A stretch of DNA of 64,000 bases from Rhodothermus profundi (GTDB lineage: Bacteria; Bacteroidota; Rhodothermia; Rhodothermales; Rhodothermaceae). Positions 33,478 to 40,378 of this stretch are shown in pieces. The stretch covers positions 62,001 to 126,000 of the forward strand of contig NZ_FRAU01000002.1 of the NCBI RefSeq assembly GCF_900142415.1, given 5' to 3'. Position numbers and translations under genes: made by a program. Positions within the stretch are counted from its first letter, which is position 1. Each line of letters opens with the position of its first letter. The notes under the pieces are model-generated. The model was not told where the DNA came from. It searched no databases and saw nothing but the letters and a program-made list of their open reading frames with translations.

Positions 33478-36009
33478 ATGATGGAACGAGTGTTTCAGCG
33501 GTTGCGCCCGGTTATTCGCTGGGCAGTTCGTCGTCCCGGTCTGGTGCTGGCGCTGGCCCTGGCACTTTCGGTAGTCGGGGTATTCCTCGCGATGCAACTG
33601 CGCATTGACACGGACTTTTCCAAACTCATTCCTAAATCCTATCCCAGCGTCCAGGCGCTTGAGCGGCTGCGCGAGATGGTAGGGGGCGAAAGTACCGTCG
33701 ATGTTGCAATTGTCAGTCCGTCGTTTGAGGCCAATCGACGTTTTGCCGAAGATCTGATCCCGAAGGCACTGGCGCTTACGGGAGAAGGCTATACCGAACC
33801 CTATCTGAGGCGCGTTGAGTACCGGCGAGAGACTGCCTTTCTGCGCCGCAACGCGCTTTATTTTGCCACCGACGAGGAACTGGATGAGCTGGAGCAGTTC
33901 CTGCAGGACAAGATTGAAGAAGCCCGGCTGAAAGCAAACCCTTTCTTTTTCGAGCTGGAGGAAGAAGAGGCGGAAGAAGACACGACCGTTGAAGCGCTGC
34001 AGATCGTCTATGAAGAGCTGATCGGGAAGGAATATCCGATTTCAGAGGATAGCACGACGCTGGTGCTGCGCTTCTATCCGACCAACTCGCAGACGAACAT
34101 TGGCTATATCGAAGATCTGTACCGCGATCTGCAGCAACTGGTCGATCAAATGCAGCCGGTCCGTTATCATCCGGAAATGCAGGTCGTACTGGCAGGTCGG
34201 CTGCTGCGCCAGCTCGTTGAGGTGCGGGCTATCACCGACGATGTGTTCAGTTCGTTTGGAGCAGGGGTAACAGCCGTGCTGCTGCTGGTGGTGGGCTATT
34301 TCACCTACAAGTCCTATCGGGCTCGAGTGGGACGCCGCCTGGACCGCCGCGTGCTACTGGCCGAACTGGGACGCATGCCGGTAATGGCGGTGTTGATTGG
34401 TCTGCCCCTGCTCATGAGCCTGTCCTGGTCGTTTGGACTTGCTTACGTGGCGTTTGAGACGCTGAATCTGATGACATCAACGCTGGGATTGGTGCTCTTT
34501 GGATTGGGCATTGACTATGGCATTCACTTTTACGCACGGTATGCCGAGGAGCGTGCCGAAGGACACGGGGTAGCCGAAGCCGCTGAGATCACCTTTTTGA
34601 GCACGGGGCAGGCGATTACAATTGGCGCGCTGACGACGGCGGTTTCGCTCTATATGCTTATGATCGCAGATTTTAAAGGGTTTAGTGAATTTGGGTTCAT
34701 TGCAGGAAGTGGGATTCTGTTCGCGCTGGTGGCCATGCTTGTCATAATGCCTGCCCTGCTTTCGCTGGCCGAGCGCTTTCGTCTGTTGAATCTGGAGGCT
34801 GGCCATACCGCACCGGTACATCGGGTGGGGCGGGGACGCTTCCCGGCCGCCCGGGGCGTGGTGCTAGCCAGCGGCGCTGCGGTCGCATTGGCGCTTCTGT
34901 GGCTACCACGCGTGTCATTTGAATGGGACTTCGGCAAGCTGGAGCCGCGTTACGAAGACTATGAGGCGCGGCAGGACTATGTGGAGCGGGTATATCAGAC
35001 CCGTGGGCGGCGTAACCCGGCCTATATCGTGGTAGACGATCCTGCTGAGGTGCCGGCGGTTGTGGCGGCGCTGAGAGCACGCGCTGCTGCCGACACGCTT
35101 TCGCCCACCATTCTGGATGTAGAAAGCTTGCAGGAGCGTTTTCCAATGACACCTGAGGCGCAGCAAGCCCGGTTGGAACGAATTGCCCGCATTCGCGCCC
35201 TGCTTGATGATCCATTTCTGCGGTCCGACACGTCGGTCTGGATGCAGCGCCTGCGTGAGGCAGCGCAAACGCAACGGCCCATCTCGCTGGAGGAGGTCCC
35301 TGCATTTCTGAAGGCCCGCTTTACCTCAAAAACTGGTGAGATCGGCAACTTTGTGTTGATCTATCCCTCCGTGCGACTGGCGGATGGGCGCAATTCGATG
35401 GCTTTTGCCGAAGACGTGGGGCGGGTAGAGGTAAACGGCAAGGTGTACTATGCAGGCTCCACGTCCCTGGTGGCCGCCGACATGCTGCGGCTCATGCTTA
35501 AGGAAGCTCCCTGGATGGTGCTCCTCACGTTCATAGCAGTCACGCTGCTCATGTGGCTCAACTTCCGCACGCTACGCTGGACGTTGCTGGCGCTCCTTCC
35601 GTTGGTGGTGGGCGTGCTCTGGATGCTGCTGGTGATGGAGCTGCTTGGCATGAAGCTCAACTTTTATAACATGGTAGTCCTGCCGGCTGTGCTGGGAATT
35701 GGCAACGATGCCGGTGCGCATCTGGTGCACCGCTATCGGGAGCAGGGCGTGGGTAGCATCCTGCAAGTGCTACGTTCGACCGGTGAGCACGTGACGATGG
35801 CATCGCTGACCACCATGATGGGGTTTGCCGGACTGCTGCTCAGCTTTCATCCCGGATTGCGTTCTATTGGTGAACTGGCTGTGGTGGGGATTGGCACCAC
35901 CTTGCTAGCGGCCCTGGTTTTCCTGCCTGCGCTCATTCAGTGGCTGGAAGACCGGAAGCAGCGTCCAGAGCCTGCAGCGCCGGTTCCGGCTGCTTCGCCA
36001 AGCAGATAG
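33478..36009 (+). CDS. MMPL/RND-family transporter
   Basis: 843 aa. The RND/MMPL pattern is clear: an N-terminal membrane helix (about 18-40), a large extracytoplasmic loop (about 45-260), a block of membrane segments (TSTLGLVLFGLGIDYGIHFY, with the typical GIDYG motif), a second large loop, and a second membrane block (LPAVLGIGNDAGAHLVHRYR). Related proteins move lipids, hopanoids or other hydrophobic molecules. The neighbours suggest a lipid substrate, but this is inference. Its 3' end overlaps the convergent glycosyltransferase by 77 bp, the longest overlap in the window. Confidence 0.92.
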   Translation: MMERVFQRLRPVIRWAVRRPGLVLALALALSVVGVFLAMQLRIDTDFSKLIPKSYPSVQALERLREMVGGESTVDVAIVSPSFEANRRFAEDLIPKALALTGEGYTEPYLRRVEYRRETAFLRRNALYFATDEELDELEQFLQDKIEEARLKANPFFFELEEEEAEEDTTVEALQIVYEELIGKEYPISEDSTTLVLRFYPTNSQTNIGYIEDLYRDLQQLVDQMQPVRYHPEMQVVLAGRLLRQLVEVRAITDDVFSSFGAGVTAVLLLVVGYFTYKSYRARVGRRLDRRVLLAELGRMPVMAVLIGLPLLMSLSWSFGLAYVAFETLNLMTSTLGLVLFGLGIDYGIHFYARYAEERAEGHGVAEAAEITFLSTGQAITIGALTTAVSLYMLMIADFKGFSEFGFIAGSGILFALVAMLVIMPALLSLAERFRLLNLEAGHTAPVHRVGRGRFPAARGVVLASGAAVALALLWLPRVSFEWDFGKLEPRYEDYEARQDYVERVYQTRGRRNPAYIVVDDPAEVPAVVAALRARAAADTLSPTILDVESLQERFPMTPEAQQARLERIARIRALLDDPFLRSDTSVWMQRLREAAQTQRPISLEEVPAFLKARFTSKTGEIGNFVLIYPSVRLADGRNSMAFAEDVGRVEVNGKVYYAGSTSLVAADMLRLMLKEAPWMVLLTFIAVTLLMWLNFRTLRWTLLALLPLVVGVLWMLLVMELLGMKLNFYNMVVLPAVLGIGNDAGAHLVHRYREQGVGSILQVLRSTGEHVTMASLTTMMGFAGLLLSFHPGLRSIGELAVVGIGTTLLAALVFLPALIQWLEDRKQRPEPAAPVPAASPSR

Positions 36010-37138
36010 TTCGCAGGGTCTGCACGTACCGATTGGCTACAACGTCCCAGCTAAAGTACGTGCGCACGTAAGTAGCGGCCCGTTTTGAAAGTGCCTGCAG
36101 GGCGGTCCGGTCTCGGTCGTAGCGCAGAATCCAGTGCACGAATCCGTCTGCATCACCGCTTTCGATGAGGTGTCCGTTTTCGCCTTCGGCCACCACATCC
36201 TGAATGCCTTCGAGGCGGGCAGCCAGTACGGGGGCACCACACAGGGCCGCTTCGAGCATGACGACGCCAAAGCCTTCCATGTCGCCCGGTACCGGTCGAT
36301 TGGGCATGATAAACAGATCAGCGGCCCGGTAGAGCTGGTGCAATACGTTGTCCGGCACGCGGCCCAGTCGGCGCACGCGCTTCTCCAGACGATGGCGTGC
36401 GATAGCCCTCTCAATGGCTGCGGCTTCAGGGCCGTCGCCTGCCAGCCAGTAGTGCACGTGGGCCGGTAGCCGGGGCATCACCGTATCCACAAACCAGGCG
36501 AAGCCTTTGCGGGGCACCTGACGGCCAACGCTGCAGAGTAACAGGCCCTGTTCGGGGAAAGGCAACTGGAACCGCTGGCGCAGCGCGTGGCGGGCTGCCT
36601 GGCGATCAAGCAAGGGGGTAAAACGAGCAGGATTGATGCCGTTGGGGATAACGTGCACCCGTTCGGGGGGCAATCCCCGAGCCTGACACGCATCGGCCGT
36701 AGCGCGGCTGACAGCCAGCACACCGTCGAGGTGGGCGAACACGTAAGGGAGCAGGCGCTGGTAGGGAGCTACAGGCAGCGTTACGTCGCGTCCATGGGCG
36801 ATAGCGACCAGCCGTGTGTTCCGGGCAGCCAGCTTGCGGTAAAGTAGCGGCGCCAGCGAAGCGGTTACCATAGATGAAAACAACACCACGTCGATTTCGT
36901 GGCGCGTGACCCATTGCGGGATTTGAGACAGCAGGCGAAAGAGAAAAGGCACCACGCGCACGTGGGTCCAGCGCCAGGACGTGCGCAGTACAAGATGGTG
37001 ATAGGCTACCTCTGGATGGCGGGCCAGCGCCGCGTCGAGCTCGGTTGCCACGCGCTGCATGCCTCCTATGTTGGCCAGGGGACGGCCAGAAGGTGGAAAC
37101 GAATGCGAGACAAACAGCAACCGGAGCGGCGAGGCCAT
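35933..37138 (-). CDS. Family 4 glycosyltransferase (GT-B)
   Basis: 401 aa, no membrane segments. N-terminal LRLLFVSHSFPPSGRPLANI and the glycine-rich GGMQRVATEL match GT4 acceptor domains. The donor domain has SVGRQVPRKGFAWFVDTVMP, AGDGPEAAAIERAI and EGFGVVMLEAALCGAPVLAA, with a clear E-x7-E. It starts 11 nt downstream of the glycosyltransferase at 37149-38399, so the two form an operon. The last 77 bp overlap the MMPL gene on the other strand. The acceptor glycan is unknown. Confidence 0.92.
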   Translation of the reverse strand: MASPLRLLFVSHSFPPSGRPLANIGGMQRVATELDAALARHPEVAYHHLVLRTSWRWTHVRVVPFLFRLLSQIPQWVTRHEIDVVLFSSMVTASLAPLLYRKLAARNTRLVAIAHGRDVTLPVAPYQRLLPYVFAHLDGVLAVSRATADACQARGLPPERVHVIPNGINPARFTPLLDRQAARHALRQRFQLPFPEQGLLLCSVGRQVPRKGFAWFVDTVMPRLPAHVHYWLAGDGPEAAAIERAIARHRLEKRVRRLGRVPDNVLHQLYRAADLFIMPNRPVPGDMEGFGVVMLEAALCGAPVLAARLEGIQDVVAEGENGHLIESGDADGFVHWILRYDRDRTALQALSKRAATYVRTYFSWDVVANRYVQTLRTICLAKQPEPALQALDAASGLPATE

Positions 37139-37148
37139 GCTGCTGAGG

Positions 37149-38399
37149 TTAAGCTGCCGTGGCTGTTAGCTCGGGCAGTTCGGTAGCGGCTCCGTCGCCT
37201 GCCGGTTGCAGTGCCGGAGCGAGCACATCCAGATAGTAGCCGTAGAGACGGTTTAAAACAGCCTCCCAGTCAAAATGCCGGGCTCGCTGCAGGGCGTAGC
37301 GACCCATAGTGCGACGCAGGTCCACGCTAAGGATCAAGCGGCGGAGGTACCCTGCAAATTCCTCGACGTGGCCCGGCGTGGCCAGAAAGCCTGTGCGTCC
37401 ATGCTCGATTAACATATTGCTACCCGGCGCGTCGGCACAAACGGCCGGCAGACCCGAGGCCATGGCTTCGAGCGTAACGTTGCCAAACGTCTCCGTTTCA
37501 CTGGGAAAGAAAAACACGTCTGCCGAGGCATACGCCCGCGCTAGCTCCCGACCTTCCAGATAGCCCGTAAAAATGGCTGTAGGCAGGCGTGCTTCCAACT
37601 CACGCCGGGCAGGTCCCTCGCCTACGATCAGACACCGAAAAGGCACGTGGGCCTGCCGTAGCCGGTCGATGGTGGCTGCCAGTACATTCAGCCCTTTTTC
37701 CCAGACCAGACGCCCCACATAGGCTACGATGACTTCGTGGTCGGCAACGCCCAGTACGTTGCGACGCCAGGCATAGGAGCGTTGCGCCGGATTAAACAGG
37801 TTGGTGTCGACGCCACGCTCCCAGAGATAGAGGTTATGGCGGATGCCGTGCGCTCGCAAAATGTCAATCATGGAAGTAGAGGGAACGTAGATCTGCTGAC
37901 ACTGGCCATAGAACCAGCGCAGGTAGCTCCAGAGAAGACGCTCTGACCATTGCAGGTGATAGTACTTCAGATACGCGCTAAAATGGGTGTGATACGAAGC
38001 CACCACCGGAATTCCTTGCCGTCGCGCCAGGCGCAGCGCCTGAAAGCCCAGTAAATCTGGGGTGGCAATGTGAATTAAATCCGGCTCAAAGGTGGCCAGC
38101 AATCGACGATGGCGGCGCGTGAGTCCCAGACTGATGCGGTACTCAGGACGACCTGGCACCGGAATAGAAGGGACCGGAACCAGCGTGCCCTCGTGTCGGA
38201 CCGGTGGATTGGGGACGGTGGGCGCAAACACAAGGACGGAGGCGCCCCGCTGCTCCAGATAGCCCACCAGCCGATTCAGGGTACGCGAGACGCCGTCTGC
38301 AATGTGGTTGTAGGCGCCCGTGAAAAGCGCAATGCGAGGCGCTACCAGCCGAGGGCCTGCGGGAGCCTTGCTGCAGTCAATAATGGCGGGTGTTTGCAT
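37149..38399 (-). CDS. Family 4 glycosyltransferase (MgtA/SqdX-like)
   Basis: About 416 aa from the ATG at 38399 (MQTPAIIDCSKAPAG). It has RIALFTGAYNHIADGVSRTL (residues about 22-41), SYHTHFSAYLKYYHL, VGRLVWEKGLNVLAATIDRL, VGEGPARRELEARL and ETFGNVTLEAMASGLPAVCA. This motif set resembles glycolipid glycosyltransferases such as SqdX or MgtA, but the substrate is not certain. An in-frame ATG at 38525 lies outside the conserved region. It heads a two-gene unit with the next glycosyltransferase. The 207-nt gap to msrA holds no other gene that I see. Confidence 0.9.
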   Translation of the reverse strand: MQTPAIIDCSKAPAGPRLVAPRIALFTGAYNHIADGVSRTLNRLVGYLEQRGASVLVFAPTVPNPPVRHEGTLVPVPSIPVPGRPEYRISLGLTRRHRRLLATFEPDLIHIATPDLLGFQALRLARRQGIPVVASYHTHFSAYLKYYHLQWSERLLWSYLRWFYGQCQQIYVPSTSMIDILRAHGIRHNLYLWERGVDTNLFNPAQRSYAWRRNVLGVADHEVIVAYVGRLVWEKGLNVLAATIDRLRQAHVPFRCLIVGEGPARRELEARLPTAIFTGYLEGRELARAYASADVFFFPSETETFGNVTLEAMASGLPAVCADAPGSNMLIEHGRTGFLATPGHVEEFAGYLRRLILSVDLRRTMGRYALQRARHFDWEAVLNRLYGYYLDVLAPALQPAGDGAATELPELTATAA

Positions 38400-38606
38400 G
38401 CCGGCCGTCCGGCTTGGTTTTTTTGGATGCGTCAGGGGCAGGACGGATTGCACAACATCGGCACAAACGGATCCGCCCTCTGCTTGGATTCGCCGGTAGG
38501 GGGCTTCTTTATAGCCGCACTCCACGAATTCACCGGAACATCATGGGAGCTTGCGCCCTCCGGCCTGTAAAAAAGCCGCCGTTGAGAAGGGGAAAGTAAC
38601 AGAGGC

Positions 38607-39158
38607 CTAGGAATTCGGAGCTACCAGCCGATCGGCAAACTGCTGGCGGAGTTTGCTGAGTTTGGGAGCAATGACGAACCGACAGTAAGGTTGCCAGGGA
38701 TGGCGTTGATAATAGCGGTGATGGTAAGGTTCAGCCGGATAGAAGGCCTTAAGAGGAACCACTTCCGTGACAATAGGCGCCTCGTAACGGCCGGATGCCT
38801 CCAGCTCGCGAATGACGGCTTCGGCCGCCTGGCGCTGCGCTTCGTCATGATAGAGAATAATGGAGCGGTACTGAGGACCTACGTCGTTGCCCTGCCGATC
38901 GGGCGTGGTGGGATCATGAATCGTAAAAAAGACCTGGAGCAAGTCCCGATAAGAAAGCACGGTGGGATCAAAGGTCACCTGAACGACTTCAGCATGACCG
39001 GTCGTGCCCGTGCAGACCTGCTCATAAGTAGGATGAGGCACGTGGCCACCGGCGTACCCCGGAACCACATCGGTTACGCCTCGCAACTCCAGGAAGGCAG
39101 CTTCCAGGCACCAGAAGCATCCGCCGCCCAGCGTCGCTTTTTCTCGCCTGCGCGTCAT
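38607..39158 (-). CDS. msrA: Peptide-methionine (S)-S-oxide reductase MsrA
   Basis: Repairs oxidised methionine in proteins. 183 aa. The catalytic Cys14 is in GCFWC, and HAEVVQVTFDP, FFTIHDPTTPDRQGNDVG and AEPYHHRYYQ match the family. No N-terminal signal is seen, so it is likely cytoplasmic. No msrB fusion or neighbour is present. The gene is divergent from the thioredoxin-like gene at 39214, which could serve as its reductant, although that is a guess. Confidence 0.96.
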   Translation of the reverse strand: MTRRREKATLGGGCFWCLEAAFLELRGVTDVVPGYAGGHVPHPTYEQVCTGTTGHAEVVQVTFDPTVLSYRDLLQVFFTIHDPTTPDRQGNDVGPQYRSIILYHDEAQRQAAEAVIRELEASGRYEAPIVTEVVPLKAFYPAEPYHHRYYQRHPWQPYCRFVIAPKLSKLRQQFADRLVAPNS

Positions 39159-39213
39159 ATTTTTGGGGACAACAGTAAGACCTCTATCTTCGGACTGTCC
39201 AGCCTAAACTCTT

Positions 39214-39795
39214 ATGAATGCATCCCTGCTCTGGTTGCATGATCTGGATGCAGCGCTGGCCGAGGCGCGTCGAACACGCCGGCCGGTGTGGTTGATGTTT
39301 GAACGGGAGGGATGTGCCGGGTGTGCTAAGATGGAGGCAAATACCTATCGCGATCCACAGGTGCGGGCTGAGTTGACCGAAGCGTTTGTGCTACTGCGCC
39401 AGAACATTCGGCGCGACCGGCTGGTCCGGTCGCGCTATGCAGCGGTCTGGACGCCTTCCTTTTATGTGCTGGACGCGCGTGGCACTGCCCATCACGTCGA
39501 GCTGGGCTATCTTCCGCCTGAGGATCTACGGTTGGTGTTGCGGCTAGGGCGTGCCAAAGAGCTGGTGCCGCGCGGTCGGTACACGGAGGCGATTGCGCTG
39601 CTGGAGGACGCGCTGACGCGCTTCCCAACGCATCCCATGGCGGCGCAGGTCATGCTCTGGTGGGCTATGGCCCGCTACTTGACGTCCGGAGACGGTCGGC
39701 AGCTCCGGGAAGATCTGGCAGCACTGCGCCGGCGCTATCCAGACAGCGCCGAAGCGCGCCGCTGGCCCTGGAACGACCTGCCAACCACGGCATAG
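39214..39795 (+). CDS. Thioredoxin-like protein with a CAGC motif
   Basis: 193 aa. A thioredoxin fold of the thioredoxin_7 type: PVWLMFEREGCAGCAKMEAN with Cys34 and Cys37, then a cis-Pro region WTPSFYVLD. The C-terminal part (about 115-185) is helical and resembles a tetratricopeptide-type tail (RYTEAIALLEDALTRFPTHP). There is no signal peptide or membrane anchor, so a cytoplasmic role is likely. It lies next to msrA. Confidence 0.85.
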   Translation: MNASLLWLHDLDAALAEARRTRRPVWLMFEREGCAGCAKMEANTYRDPQVRAELTEAFVLLRQNIRRDRLVRSRYAAVWTPSFYVLDARGTAHHVELGYLPPEDLRLVLRLGRAKELVPRGRYTEAIALLEDALTRFPTHPMAAQVMLWWAMARYLTSGDGRQLREDLAALRRRYPDSAEARRWPWNDLPTTA

Positions 39796-39833
39796 TTTCT
39801 GAACAGCTTATTCTCATCAGAATCAGAGAGAGT

Positions 39834-40352
39834 ATGGCTATTCTTACCATTCCTCGCATACTTCGGGAAAGACTGGGAGAAGAAGGAGCTGAGGCCCTTG
39901 TTGAACTGCTCAACATACTGGGGCGTCAGGAACGAGAGCATTTAATAGAGCTTGTCGAAGAGCGATTTGTCCGTCGGGTACGTGAGGAATCGGTCTCCCT
40001 GAAAGGTCACATTTCAGAAGTAAAGTCCATGTTGGAAGAACAAACTCGGGAGGTGGAGTCGAAACTGGGGCAGCAAATTGCGGAAGTGGAATCGAAGTTG
40101 GAGAAGCGGATTGTGGAGGTGGAGTCGAAGCTGGAGAAGCAAATTGCGGAAGTGGAATCGAAGTTGGAAAAGCAAATTGCGGAGGTGGAGTCGAAACTGG
40201 GGCAGCGAATTGCAGAAGTAGAATCCAAATTCGAGGTGCGGTTGGCTCAGCTCAGGGCCGATCTGATTCGGTGGATGTTTATTTTCTGGGCAGGACAAAT
40301 CGGTGTGCTGGTGGCCTTGTTTGCCCTGTTTTTCCGGATGTTCCAGGGATAA
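39834..40352 (+). CDS. Coiled-coil protein with 11-residue repeats and a C-terminal membrane anchor
   Basis: 172 aa from the ATG at 39834. The N-terminal domain (1-60, RERLGEEGAEALVELLNILG) is helical. Residues 63-139 hold seven 11-residue units, the last six near-perfect (VESKLEKQIAE type). An 11-residue period usually gives a right-handed rod. A membrane segment (about 143-169) follows, so the rod may hang from the membrane. The DNA repeats are 33 bp. It resembles short coiled-coil proteins annotated as DUF1640/LA_3696-like in other thermophiles, but I cannot assign a function. A short hairpin (CCAGGG/CCCTGG) overlaps the stop codon. Confidence 0.78.
   Translation: MAILTIPRILRERLGEEGAEALVELLNILGRQEREHLIELVEERFVRRVREESVSLKGHISEVKSMLEEQTREVESKLGQQIAEVESKLEKRIVEVESKLEKQIAEVESKLEKQIAEVESKLGQRIAEVESKFEVRLAQLRADLIRWMFIFWAGQIGVLVALFALFFRMFQG
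40053..40250 (+). repeat. Six tandem 33-bp repeats coding for 11-residue units
   Basis: Six direct repeats of 33 bp encode variations of VESKLEKQIAE, differing mainly at Gly/Glu, Gln/Arg and Lys/Gln positions. They lie inside the gene at 39834 and can expand or contract without changing the reading frame. Confidence 0.88.
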
Positions 40353-40378
40353 ACCCTGGTCTTAGACGCAGGGGCACG

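Noticed and set aside
40053-40250. Repeats that could look like a CRISPR array
   Set aside because: The 33-bp units are contiguous, without spacers, and code for 11-residue coiled-coil units in one frame.
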